Shown: positions 36,562 to 47,000 of the stretch, one piece after another
Position numbering within the stretch: position 1 is the stretch's first letter
Layout: every line of letters begins with the position of its first letter
Assembly: GCA_024679565.1 (NCBI GenBank)
Contig: JAIBDD010000008.1
Span: forward strand, 1 to 64,000
Length of the DNA: 64,000 nt
Source: Bacteroidota bacterium
GTDB lineage: Bacteria > Bacteroidota > Bacteroidia > NS11-12g > UBA9320
Direction of reading: 5' to 3'
Position numbers and translations under genes: made by a program
The notes under the pieces: model-generated
What the model was told of the DNA's origin: nothing
Databases searched by the model: none
What the model saw: only the letters and a program-made list of their open reading frames with translations

Positions 36562-37269
36562 TTACAATCCCAACAAAAACACAGCTGGTCTTTTGTGAAG
36601 CGCATCTTGTTTGCTACTCCACTCGTTTAAGGGCATAGTATTGATTTGTTCCGATTCCAATGTCAAATCAACAGCAACACAAAGTTTCGTTTCGCTCGGA
36701 AAGCTTTGCTTTAGTTCAGCTATAAAAGAGGCGTTGCGGTAAGGCGTTTCAATAAAGATCTGCGTTTCGTTTCTAGATAGGTCCGACAGCGCTTGTTTTA
36801 GTTTTTTCTTTTTTAACTGGTCGTCGTGTGGCAAGTATCCATGAAAACAAAATGATTGACCATTAAAACCCGACGCCATTAACGCCATCATGATAGACGA
36901 GAAACCAACAAGGGGCACCACTTCTATGTATTTTTTATGTGCAATGCGAACCAGTTGATGTCCAGGATCAGCAACACAAGGAAGTCCTGCATCAGAAATA
37001 AGGCCAATATCTTTACCCTTATCACATGCTTTTAAGTATGATGGGAAATCTTGAGGATCGGCGTGCTTATCCATAAAATGAAAAATAAAATCATTTTGAT
37101 GGATCGGGGACTCTATGGCTTTAAGAAACGCACGTGCAGGTTTCTCATTCTCAACAATAAACTCGTCGAGGCCATGGATAATGTCCAGATTATATGGAGG
37201 CAAAAAGTCTTTGTTACCTTCTCCTAAAAAGTTAGGTATGAGATATAACTTGCCTTTTACATTTTGCAT
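36562..37269 (-). CDS. RsmI-like SAM-dependent methyltransferase (tetrapyrrole methylase family)
   Basis: The 235-residue product has the family core: LYLIPNFLG at the N terminus, the SAM site GLISDAGLPCVADPGHQLVRIA, and PLVGFSSIMMALMASGF. RsmI 2'-O-methylates C1402 of 16S rRNA, but in this protein the N-terminal strand and the ETPYRN segment differ from canonical RsmI, so a paralogous SAM methyltransferase of unknown substrate is equally possible. It is separated by one base from the tail-specific protease gene and probably co-transcribed with it. Confidence 0.85.
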   Translation of the reverse strand: MQNVKGKLYLIPNFLGEGNKDFLPPYNLDIIHGLDEFIVENEKPARAFLKAIESPIHQNDFIFHFMDKHADPQDFPSYLKACDKGKDIGLISDAGLPCVADPGHQLVRIAHKKYIEVVPLVGFSSIMMALMASGFNGQSFCFHGYLPHDDQLKKKKLKQALSDLSRNETQIFIETPYRNASFIAELKQSFPSETKLCVAVDLTLESEQINTMPLNEWSSKQDALHKRPAVFLLGL

Positions 37270-37270
37270 C

Positions 37271-39358
37271 TTACAACAGGTCTTCTGCTATTTGAATCGT
37301 TTCATACAAATAGATATCCTTCTTTAAAGCTTTGTGCCAAACTTTAGCTCTTACTGCTTTGGTGCTATCGGCTTTATACACTTCTTCATCCGACTTCAAA
37401 GAGGTAATAAGCATATCGTCATAAGGCTTAAATAGGGTGCTATAATTATCTGAGATTTTCTTCTGAGACACAACTTGATTTTGATACGTTTCTAAATTTA
37501 ACGTAAAAATGTGTTTGTCTCGTTGCGCCTTCCAACGCATAGCATTTCGATCAACTTCATTGAAAAGCGTGTTACTGTCTATGCGCTTTTGACTGGCTTT
37601 AATGACGCGTTTGAAACCAGATTTTGTCGCATTATCAATAGCATAACTGGTAGTTTCTATTTTGTCCCACTCAAGGCTATTGTCCTGTTCTTTTTCACCT
37701 GTGGGAATATACGTGTAGTTGTCTGGCCAAATAATATCGGGAGTAACACCCTTCAACTGTGTGGTACTGCCATCAATTCGGTAAAACTTTTGTGTTGTAA
37801 TTTTTAATGCACCCAAGTCTGGATACCCAGTTCCTCTTAAGGTTCTATTCAAGTCAAAAAATTGTTGAACACTCCCTTTTCCATGTGTCGTATGAGAACC
37901 AACAATGATTCCTCGACCATAATCTTGTATAGCCGCAGCTAAAATTTCGCTGGCAGAAGCACTAAATTCATTAACCATAATTACAACGGGCTTGTCCCAT
38001 AGCTTACCACCGTTGGGGTCTTCCAATATTCTTGCCGGATAGTTTCGGGCCTTAACTTGTACTACGGGTCCTTTGTCGATAAAGAATCCAGCAATATCAA
38101 CCACGTCTTGTAATGACCCTCCACCGTTATTTCTTAAATCAAATATTAAGGATTTGGCTCCTCCTTTTTGAAGTTTCTTTAACTCTTTTTTTACGTCCTT
38201 AGAACAACTACGGCCACCCTCTTTATTGAAATCAGCATAAAAGCTTGGAAGGTATAGGTAGCCAACCTTTTCATTCGATTCATCTTTAAGAATGACTGAT
38301 TTGGCATACGTTTCTTCCAACTGAACGATATCACGAATGATTGGAATTATCTTAATTGTTCCATCTGGTTTTTGAACCGTCAAGCGCACCTCTGTGCCTT
38401 TGTCTCCTCGTATAAGTTTAACGGCATCATCAATTCTAGCGTTAACAATATCAACCGCTTCGCCATCGCCCTGGGCCACTTTAATAATTAAATCGTTTGC
38501 TTTCAATTCGCCTTGAAGCGCTGATGGTGAGCCAGGTACAATCGATGTTACGCGTATGTATCCGTCTTTTTCCTGGAGTTGAGCTCCAATGCCTTGAAGT
38601 TGTCCGCTCATGCGGATATCAAAGTTCTCTTTGTCGGCAGGTGGGAAATACGTTGTATGGGGGTCATACAAGGTGGTGATCGCATTTACATATGTGGAAA
38701 GACGCTCTCGGCGCTCGAGTTTTTTTAAACGTTCAAACCAATCGTTATGATTTTTTAAAACGGCTTTACGCGTCTCAACTTCAATTTCTGAAAGCGTTTT
38801 GATTTCGTCGGTATTGGTGGAGTCACTTTGTTTTTTATTTTCAACGTCTAAAGCTGTCGCTACACGGGTCATAACATTATATTTCAAATACTTTCTCCAT
38901 CGTTCTTTCATTGCTGATTCGTTCTGAGCATAAGGAAGGTCTTCTCCAAAATCAACACTATCATTTTTTGTGAAATCGAATGGTTCAGCCAAGATCTCTC
39001 TATAATAGGTCTGACACTCTTTAATACGTCGATCTATTAAGTTAAGCGTGTTGTCAAAAAACACGTATGTACCTGCCAAGGTTTGATCATCGATTTTTTG
39101 CCGATTGACTTCTAGTTGTTCCACATCTGATGCTAACAAAAAGCGCTTATTACCGTCAATATATTTAAGGTAGTTGTCGAATGCCTTCTCACTCAACTCA
39201 TCGTTCATTTCTAACGGAGAGAAGTGCATGTAGTCTAAGTTTTCTTTTATCACTTTTAAGAGAACTTCTTCACCTGTATCATTTTGTTTCAAAATGAATC
39301 CCCAACTTATAAGGACGATTGGTACAGCCACCATGCTGATTTTAAAAAACTTTCTCAT
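37271..39358 (-). CDS. prc: Tail-specific (C-terminal processing) protease, S41 family
   Basis: The 695-residue protein has an N-terminal membrane or signal segment (1-25), an N-terminal Tsp-type domain (about 30-240), a PDZ domain (about 245-335: GQLQGIGAQLQEKDGYIRV, GSPSALQGELKANDLI), the S41 catalytic core (GYLYLPSFYADF, LIFDLRNNGGGSLQD, EFSASASEILAAAIQDYGRG with the catalytic Ser, HGKGSVQQ with the Lys) and a C-terminal DUF3340 domain. It degrades misfolded periplasmic proteins and processes lipoproteins. It heads a run with the RsmI-like gene and pyrF. Confidence 0.95.
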   Translation of the reverse strand: MRKFFKISMVAVPIVLISWGFILKQNDTGEEVLLKVIKENLDYMHFSPLEMNDELSEKAFDNYLKYIDGNKRFLLASDVEQLEVNRQKIDDQTLAGTYVFFDNTLNLIDRRIKECQTYYREILAEPFDFTKNDSVDFGEDLPYAQNESAMKERWRKYLKYNVMTRVATALDVENKKQSDSTNTDEIKTLSEIEVETRKAVLKNHNDWFERLKKLERRERLSTYVNAITTLYDPHTTYFPPADKENFDIRMSGQLQGIGAQLQEKDGYIRVTSIVPGSPSALQGELKANDLIIKVAQGDGEAVDIVNARIDDAVKLIRGDKGTEVRLTVQKPDGTIKIIPIIRDIVQLEETYAKSVILKDESNEKVGYLYLPSFYADFNKEGGRSCSKDVKKELKKLQKGGAKSLIFDLRNNGGGSLQDVVDIAGFFIDKGPVVQVKARNYPARILEDPNGGKLWDKPVVIMVNEFSASASEILAAAIQDYGRGIIVGSHTTHGKGSVQQFFDLNRTLRGTGYPDLGALKITTQKFYRIDGSTTQLKGVTPDIIWPDNYTYIPTGEKEQDNSLEWDKIETTSYAIDNATKSGFKRVIKASQKRIDSNTLFNEVDRNAMRWKAQRDKHIFTLNLETYQNQVVSQKKISDNYSTLFKPYDDMLITSLKSDEEVYKADSTKAVRAKVWHKALKKDIYLYETIQIAEDLL

Positions 39359-39572
39359 ACGTATACTATTTCTGAATTTGGCTTACACCACAAAACAAGC
39401 AATTATTGTGCGAATCTACAGCCATGTTTATTCCTTATCTAGGATATTAACGAAAGGTAAATGTAAACCATGCCAAAAAACGTGTTTTTTCGATGTTTCA
39501 GAACATTTGACCGATAAAATCTATACGCTTTTTGAAAAGTAGTTTATTTGCAATGCATTTGATACAATAAAA

Positions 39573-41612
39573 ATGAAACATCTAAAAACAGTAACTATCG
39601 GTCTAATCTTCATTATTGGTTTAGGCGCTGAATCTTTACACAAAGGGAAACATAGCAACAGTAAAGATCCTGTGGCTTTTGATTTGGATAATTTGAATAC
39701 AAACGTAAATCCTTGTGATAACTTTTATTCTTATGCCATTGGCAATTGGCAGAAGCTAAATCCAATACCATCGACTGAAGGACGTTGGATGAGTTTTAAT
39801 GTTTTAGCTGAAGAAAATAGAACAAAAATTCAAGGTATTTTGGATGAAGCCCTACAGGCGTCGAACCCTTCAAAAGGGACGGATTTACAATTGATACAGG
39901 ATTTTTATAAGTCAGCCTTGGATACTCAAATGCGCGAGGAACGCGGCTATGAAGCACTGCGACCCATATTAGAAACGATCAACCAGATAAATGACGAAAT
40001 GCAGTTAAATCATGCATTTGCTTCACTGAGAAGAATGCGGGTTTCTACACCAGTATCTCTCTATGTTAGTGTAGATGCTGAAAATAGCAATGAACATATT
40101 GTTGGCGCAGGTCAATCGGGTTTAACACTAGGTGATAAGTCTTATTATTTGCGTACGGAGGAAAAATATGTGGAGATACGATCTAAATATAAAGACCACA
40201 TCGACGAGATATTTCGAATCGCAGATATTGAAGGAGATAACGCAGGTGGTAGGATACTAGATTTAGAAACAAAGCTGGCACAAATAAACTGGGACCGCAA
40301 AGATTTGCGTGATGCTGATAAAACGTATAACCGCATGATGGTTGAGGAGTTTGACCAAACGCTAGTAAATCTACAAATTAGAGAGATGTTAAATGTGATG
40401 GGTCTTGCACATGCCGAAGAGATTGTTGTAGGACCTGTGAGCTACTACAGAGAATTAGATAAACTGATTAAAGTAATTGGTATTGAAGAGTGGAAGTTGT
40501 ACTTAACATGGCATGTGTTCTCCAGTTTTTCTGCACACATCAGTGATGAGTTTGAGCAAAAAAGCTTTGAGTTTTTCAGTCAAGAGTTACGAGGTGTTAA
40601 AGAGATGCGTCCTCGAAAAGAGCGTATCTTAAGAACGATTGATGGTAATCTAGGGGAACCATTGGGCAAATTGTTTGTAGAGCAATACTTTCCTCAAGAA
40701 TCAAAAGAATACATGTCTACGCTGATAGAAAACCTTCGAGGAGCGTATAAAGAAAGCATTACGAATCTAACATGGATGGGAGCTGAGACCAAGGAGAAAG
40801 CCTTAAAAAAGCTGTCCTCCTTTACCTATAAAATTGGTTACCCTGACGAGTGGAAAGAGTATTCGAAACTAGATATTCTACCTAACGAGTACCTACAAAA
40901 CTTGTTAAATTTAAGTGCATTCCGATATGATTTAATGATCAGCAAGTTGGGCAAACCCGTAGACAAAAAAGAATGGCATATGTCGCCTCAGATGGTTAAC
41001 GCCTATTACAATAGAAGTGGTAATGAGATTGTTTTTCCTGCAGGTATTTTACAGCCACCATTCTTTCACCCCACGTTTGATGACGCTATAAACTACGGGG
41101 GTATTGGCGCGGTAATTGGCCATGAGTTTACCCATGGTTTCGACGACCAAGGAGCCAAATATGACTGGGATGGTAATAAAAATGATTGGTGGACTGCAGA
41201 GGATAAAAAACGGTTTAAAGAATTAACTCAGAAGCTTGCAGATCAATATAGTAGTTACGAGGTGCTTCCAGGTGAGTTCGTTAACGGACAATTAACATTG
41301 GGAGAGAACATAGCAGATTTAGGTGGATTGACTTTGGCGTATATGGCTTGTGAGAAAGTGATGTCAAAAAAGAAAGATCTAAAGATTGATGGATTTACTT
41401 GGCAGCAAAGATTTTTTCTTGGATGGGCTAATGTTTGGAAAGGAAACATCACAGATGAAACCCTGAGAAATCGAATTTTGACAGACCCACATTCACCTGG
41501 AGAGCAAAGGGTAATTGGACCATTAATCAACATTCCAGAGTTTCAAGAAGCGTTCAACTGCAAAAACACCAAAATGTCTAAACCTAAGAACGAACAGATC
41601 AAGATTTGGTAA
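39573..41612 (+). CDS. M13-family (neprilysin/PepO) metallopeptidase
   Basis: The 679-residue zinc peptidase starts with a signal-like segment (MKHLKTVTIGLIFIIGLGA). The zinc site is HEFTH (517-521) with the third ligand in ENIADLGG, both in the canonical M13 order, and GGIGAVIGHE and WW..ED flank the cleft. The N-terminal domain contains NPCDNFYSYAIGNW and helical lobes typical of M13_N. It cuts small peptides in the periplasm or outside the cell. No lipobox is present. It is transcribed alone and divergently from the protease gene. Confidence 0.95.
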   Translation: MKHLKTVTIGLIFIIGLGAESLHKGKHSNSKDPVAFDLDNLNTNVNPCDNFYSYAIGNWQKLNPIPSTEGRWMSFNVLAEENRTKIQGILDEALQASNPSKGTDLQLIQDFYKSALDTQMREERGYEALRPILETINQINDEMQLNHAFASLRRMRVSTPVSLYVSVDAENSNEHIVGAGQSGLTLGDKSYYLRTEEKYVEIRSKYKDHIDEIFRIADIEGDNAGGRILDLETKLAQINWDRKDLRDADKTYNRMMVEEFDQTLVNLQIREMLNVMGLAHAEEIVVGPVSYYRELDKLIKVIGIEEWKLYLTWHVFSSFSAHISDEFEQKSFEFFSQELRGVKEMRPRKERILRTIDGNLGEPLGKLFVEQYFPQESKEYMSTLIENLRGAYKESITNLTWMGAETKEKALKKLSSFTYKIGYPDEWKEYSKLDILPNEYLQNLLNLSAFRYDLMISKLGKPVDKKEWHMSPQMVNAYYNRSGNEIVFPAGILQPPFFHPTFDDAINYGGIGAVIGHEFTHGFDDQGAKYDWDGNKNDWWTAEDKKRFKELTQKLADQYSSYEVLPGEFVNGQLTLGENIADLGGLTLAYMACEKVMSKKKDLKIDGFTWQQRFFLGWANVWKGNITDETLRNRILTDPHSPGEQRVIGPLINIPEFQEAFNCKNTKMSKPKNEQIKIW

Positions 41613-41745
41613 TCTGTTTGGCCATAAGTAAGGCTTTTGCGTTGAGTTCATGTTGTTGGCAAAACCAACTTTTAGCACTCAAAGAGGTTTGATTATTCGA
41701 CCGTAAAATAACTTTAAGGAGATACTTTTCCCTGCAATTTACCCT

Positions 41746-41753
41746 TACCTTTG
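41746..41753 (+). promoter_or_regulatory. Candidate -7 box TACCTTTG next to the start codon
   Basis: TACCTTTG ends five bases before ATG 41758, so transcription would start at or very near the initiation codon. No clear -33 TTTG was found at the usual distance. Confidence 0.35.
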
Positions 41754-41757
41754 CAAT

Positions 41758-43053
41758 ATGGTTAGGGTTATTATTTTTCTACTTCTTATTGGAAACGTAT
41801 CAATTGGGTTTACCCAAGACACGATAAGTTTTATGCATTATAATCTGTTGAATTACCGCAACACCACAAACCAATGCACCAATAGTACCAATAATCCAGA
41901 CACAAAAGAAGGGCACCTAGAAACGATAGTTTCTCATGTTAAACCTGATATCCTTACCATTAACGAAATGGGGGCAAATTGGTTGAACCCCAATAAACTT
42001 CTTACAAATTCTTTGAATAAAAATGGCGTTAGCCATTTCGATCAGGCGGAATACGCCAATAACAGTTTTAGTGGCTTAACTAACATGTTGTTTTTTAACA
42101 GCAACAAGTTAGAGTTGTACAATCAGGTTGCGTTAGATAAAGATGTCAATAATGCAGAAATGGTTAGAGTCATTGATGTTTACACACTATTTGTTAAAAA
42201 TGGAGCACTTTTAACCGGCGACACAACATTTCTTACCGTATTTGTTGCTCACTTAAAGGCAGGGTCGACATCAGCTGATAAAGACAAAAGACAAGAAATG
42301 GCAAAAGCGGCCATGGAATATTTAAAAAATAACCACAAGTCTCACAGTTATTTCTTTGCTGGTGATTTCAATATACAAACACACAGCGAGGCTTGTTACC
42401 AAACCATCACAAAAAACAGCGCTACAACGATTCGTTTTTACGACCCCAAAGACGCCCCGGGCAGTTGGAACAATAAAAGTACTTACTCCAATTTACATAC
42501 ACAGAGCACCCACGACGGAGATTCTAGGGGTGGTTGTTTTAGCACTGGAGGAATGGACGATAGATTTGACTTTATACTCTGTGGCAAAGAGGTTATAGAA
42601 GGCACTTACGGTGTGCAATACTTGGATGGGACATATACAGCACTTGGTCAAGATAGCCGAAGGTTTAATGGCAACATTAAGTATCCAGCGAGCAACATTA
42701 TCCCAGCATCAGTGCAAAATGCGTTGTATGAGATGTCTGACCACCTTCCTGTGCTGATGGATGTATCGGTAAAAGACAATAGCGTTTCGGTAAATAAAAT
42801 CGCAACTAAATCCAAAATAGTTATTTCACATTTAAATGATGGTGATTTGAAGGTGCACTTGCCTGTTGGGCATACATACCCGGAGTTAAGAGTCATGGAC
42901 ATGGGCGGGAAAATTGTTCGGCAAAAGGTCAATCTTGAAGGAACCAAGTGGCACATTGCTACTGCTGGTCTACCAAGTGGATTGTACCTTGTAAATGCGA
43001 TCACGAGCACTGGTGAGGTGTACACACAAAAAGTTGGAATTCAGGGTAATTAA
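41758..43053 (+). CDS. T9SS-sorted endonuclease/exonuclease/phosphatase-family protein
   Basis: A signal peptide (about 1-20) precedes an EEP-fold catalytic domain: MHYNLLNYRN, INEMG (metal Glu), FVAHLKAGSTS, FFAGDFNIQT and SDHLPVLMD (catalytic His pair). The domain spans about 23-345 and the type A sorting domain (LRVMDMGGKIVRQ to YTQKVGI) covers the end. Similar secreted EEP proteins are extracellular nucleases or phosphodiesterases. The stop codon overlaps the start of the DUF6089 gene. Confidence 0.88.
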   Translation: MVRVIIFLLLIGNVSIGFTQDTISFMHYNLLNYRNTTNQCTNSTNNPDTKEGHLETIVSHVKPDILTINEMGANWLNPNKLLTNSLNKNGVSHFDQAEYANNSFSGLTNMLFFNSNKLELYNQVALDKDVNNAEMVRVIDVYTLFVKNGALLTGDTTFLTVFVAHLKAGSTSADKDKRQEMAKAAMEYLKNNHKSHSYFFAGDFNIQTHSEACYQTITKNSATTIRFYDPKDAPGSWNNKSTYSNLHTQSTHDGDSRGGCFSTGGMDDRFDFILCGKEVIEGTYGVQYLDGTYTALGQDSRRFNGNIKYPASNIIPASVQNALYEMSDHLPVLMDVSVKDNSVSVNKIATKSKIVISHLNDGDLKVHLPVGHTYPELRVMDMGGKIVRQKVNLEGTKWHIATAGLPSGLYLVNAITSTGEVYTQKVGIQGN

Positions 43054-43931
43054 TGGGTATAACTCGAGCCATACTCATTATCTGTACGCTGATATTAAGT
43101 GGGCCTGTATTTGCCCAATACGACTTTTACAATAAGCCCAAGGTTGAAAAATTTGCTTACATAGGAGGTAGCTATTTTTTTGGTGACATTGGAGGCAGGT
43201 AGAAAAACTCGGTTCTTCTTTTTGGCTACGAAGACTTGGATCTAAGTGCTACAAAACCATGTCTTGGCGCTGGAATACGGCAAAACTTCAACCAGTTGCT
43301 TGCTTTAAGAACAGGATTAAGCTATGTATACCTAGAGCAATCGGATGCAAACTCTTTTTCCACAAGCAGACACCCCAGAAACCTGAGTTTTAGAACCCAT
43401 ATACTAGAGGCATCGGCATTGATAGAATTTCGGGTAGCCAAATTCAATTTGAATACAAAAAAGAGAAGAAGTAGTTGGGAGTATTATGTTTTTGGCGGCC
43501 TTGGTGGGTTTTATTACAGCCCACAGGCCAAGTACAAAACTAGATATGTGTCTTTGCGACCACTAACTACAGAAGGCCAAGGGTTAAAACCACGAACGAA
43601 GCCCTATTCGTTGGTTGATATTGCCATCCCTATTGGTGGTGGGTTGCGCTATGGGTATGGATTTGGTAATACCGTTTATGTGGAGATGGGATATCGCGCT
43701 ACGAACACGGACTATATTGATGATGTAAGCACAAGTTACTATTCGTGAGAAGAATTACTGATTAACCGAGGAAGGGTATCTGCGGCAATGAGTTATCGGG
43801 GAGATGAAGATCAATATAAAGCAGGACGGGATAGAGGAAGCCGGTTTAACAAGGACCACTACTTCTTAATAAATATTGGACTTTCTATGCCTTTAAGAAG
43901 CAGAAAACCGACCTGGTTTCAAGGAAAGTGA
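43053..43931 (+). pseudogene. DUF6089-type outer-membrane protein with two in-frame stop codons
   Basis: The frame from ATG 43053 (overlapping the TAA of the upstream gene) reads a signal peptide (LLSGPVFA-like), then FAYIGGSYFFGDIGG, then TAG at 43200-43202, then KPCLGAGIRQNFNQLL, YVFGGLGGFYYSPQA, TEGQGLKPR, DVSTSYYS, TGA at 43746-43748, and a final stretch to TGA 43929-43931. This is a full-length member of the DUF6089 barrel family, usually about 280-300 residues, interrupted only by the two stops. The rest of the frame is intact, so inactivation is recent, or the stops are sequence errors. Confidence 0.85.
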
Positions 43932-44018
43932 CCCCTTGTACAAAAAATATAAAATCACATACGGAAAATAATTCTAGCACCACTTATAATTAAATAGGGT
44001 CTTTTTGGAAAGCACGTG

Positions 44019-44052
44019 TAATTAAAATTGAATTCGAAATCAGTTTTAATTA
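44019..44052 (+). promoter_or_regulatory. Thirteen-pair hairpin ending at the start codon of the alpha-2-macroglobulin gene
   Basis: TAATTAAAATTGA (44019-44031) can pair with TCAGTTTTAATTA (44040-44052), with one G-U pair and an eight-base loop. The 3' arm includes the A of ATG 44052. The structure would fold in the mRNA leader and place the start codon in the stem base. Confidence 0.5.
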
Positions 44053-47000
44053 TGCAAAAGTCTTATCACATTTTACTCGTTTTATTATTGACCGTTGTTG
44101 CCTGCAACAACCAATCTACCTTACCCGTTTATAACCCTGAATTTGTAGAACATATCTCGGCGTATACCTCTGGGGTTGTTGGAAGAGATGCATCCGTTAA
44201 AGTGGTTATTTCTGAACCAATCAAACAAAGTAAAATGGGAAAAATTGACCCAAACATCCTGCTGGATTTCAGTCCAAGTATTAAGGGTAAAGCACAATGG
44301 GTGGACAATAGAACCATTGAGTTTACTCCCGATGAAAAATTACCAAGAGGAACAGTGTATCAAGGAGTCTTTTATTTAGGTAAACTAAAAACAATTAAAA
44401 GAGAACTTAAAAAGTTCCCTTTTCGGTTTGAGACCAGAAAACAGAAGCTCAACCTCGTGCTGAATGGAATACGCACGTATGGCGACAATAATCCAAGATA
44501 CCGGCACTTGTCTGGTATGGTGCAATCGAGTGATAAGGAGCAGATTGCATTGATAAAAGAATGTTTGTCTGGGGATGATGGATCAAAGCCATTGCATATA
44601 AAATGGTTATCTCATACAGAAAACACATTCCATTTTAGAATCGACAGCCTGAAAAGAGGGGAGTATCAAAAAGATGTGATTTTGAAACTACGAGGTAAAA
44701 GCGTGGAGGCTGAAACAGACGATACAAGAGTTGTTCACTTGGCTGGAATGGGAATATTTAGATTGGAGTCTGTTCGGGTTACGAACGAACCTGATCAAAA
44801 AATAGACATGTATTTCTCTGAAAGTTTAAACAGCGTCCAAAGCTTAATTGGTTTGATTTTGCTCGACAGCCAGAGAGTCAAAAATTACGAACTATCTGGC
44901 AACAAGGTCACCATCTATCCGAAATCAAGGTTGACCGACGCCCATACTTTATTTTGCTCGGCGGATATAAAAAATTATGCCGGTTATAGATTGAAAAAGG
45001 ACGCTTCACGAACAATCAATTTCGAAAGAACTAAGCCTAAGCTTAGAATGATTGGGAAGGGCACAATTGTGCCAGATGCAAAAGGTGTTGTATTCCCTTT
45101 TGAGACGATGGCGCTTAAGGCGGTAGATGTTTGGATTTATCAAATACACGAAAAGAACATCCCACAATTTCTGCAGGTGAATGATCTTGACGGCAACAAC
45201 GAATTATCTCGAGTGGGGTCGTTGGTATATTCGGGTAAGGTGGATTTAGGTGAACGCAAAAAACCATTGGAGAACCAGTGGTCTCGTTACACGTTAAACA
45301 TCAACAAATACATCAAGAAACAACCAGGAGCTATTTATCGCGTTTTGATAGGTTATAGAAGTTCGTATACATTTTTTGAGTGCAAAGAAGGGCAAAGTGA
45401 TTATGCACTTGATGAAGACGGGCTATACCACGAGTATTATAATGGAGAAAACAACAACTTAGTGGGTTACTCCCCTTGTGACAGACGGTTTTACTACAGT
45501 GGTTCTCTATGTCGAAACATTTTGGCATCGGATATTGGCCTAATCGTTAAAAAAGGTGCCGATGAAAAGACCCATGTTTTTGTTAGTTCTTTAATCAACG
45601 CACAACCTTTGGCCAATACCAAACTCGATTTTTTTACCTACCAGAATATTAAAATCAAAACGGTATATGCCGATCAGTTGGGAATGGCTGAAACCAAGCT
45701 TACTAAAGAGGCGTATATGGTTGTGGCCAGTTCTGGAGCCCAAAAAGGATACCTCAAATTGGGAAATGGCCGTAACAACTCTACAAGTAAGTTTGATGTT
45801 GGAGGCGTAAATGGCTCGGCCATGGTTGATGGAAAGATTTATACTGAACGGGGAGTATGGCGACCGGGTGATAGTATTTATACCTGTTTTACGCTACAAG
45901 ACAAACAAAATAACTTACCTGTGAATACACCGGTCACGTTTGAACTTGTTAACCCCCGAGGTCAGGTGGTAAGAAAAAAAGTAAGAACCACGTCTGTTGG
46001 TGACGTGTATGATTTTAGAACTTCAACGGAAGCGAAGTGGTTTACAGGAAATTATACAGCGCGTGTTAAAGTGGGTGGCTCGACGTTTTATAAAACACTG
46101 GCTATAGAAACGGTTAAACCTAACAGATTGAAGATTGCGATAGACGTCAAAGACAGCATGATTACCGTTGGCACCAAAAACCGCATTTCAATCGTGGGGT
46201 CTTGGTTACATGGAGCACCTGCACCAAATATGAAGTATAACGTTAAAGGCAGGCTTACTCCTGTGGCAACCAAATTTGCAAAGTTTGGCACTTTCATTTT
46301 TGATGACAGAACCAAACCAAGTCAAGCCAAGGAAATGATTTTGTCGGAAGGATCTTTAGACGAAAATGGTGCTGTACACTTTGAACCGGATTTCGCTTTA
46401 AACAATGATGTGCGCGGTAGCTTACAAGTGAACCTGATGGCCAAGGTGTTTGAAAAAGGAGGAAATTTTAGTCAAGACTACGGCACTTTTCCTGTTAAAG
46501 TTTATAAGAGTTATGTTGGGATAGAATCACCAAAAGTGAACGAACGTGACAACAGCTTAGAAACCGGTAAACGTCATACGTTTCGATTGGCCAATGTAAC
46601 AGACAAAGGAGAACCGATATCTGGAAAGAAAGTAGAGGTCAAAATCTATAAAATTGATTGGAACTGGTGGTGGGATAACAACGGCAACCTTTCAACGTAT
46701 ATGCAATCCAACAGCTTATTTCCTGTGCTCGACACCGTTGTAACCACCGACGGCAAAGGGTTATCTGCAACTTCCTTTAGACTTCCATACCCGAACTGGG
46801 GGCGTTTTGTTATGATTGCTAAGGATCCAATTTCGAAACACAAAAGTTCACACACTTTCTATATAGATTGGCCTTATTGGAAACGTGGGAATAGAAACAA
46901 CACAACTCAGGCTAAAACGATTGTTTTAACGAGCAATAAAGGGCAATACGGTGTTGGTGAAAAGGTAAATATAACCATTCCATCGTCGGATTTTGGAAGG

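Noticed and set aside
39294-39542. 82-residue ORF upstream of the M13 peptidase
   Set aside because: It starts inside the antisense of the protease gene, is rich in random-looking residues and shows no domain.
43200-43748. Stop-codon reassignment explaining TAG and TGA in the DUF6089 gene
   Set aside because: Neighbouring genes use both TAG (1723) and TGA (6738, 9203) as real stops, so the code is standard.
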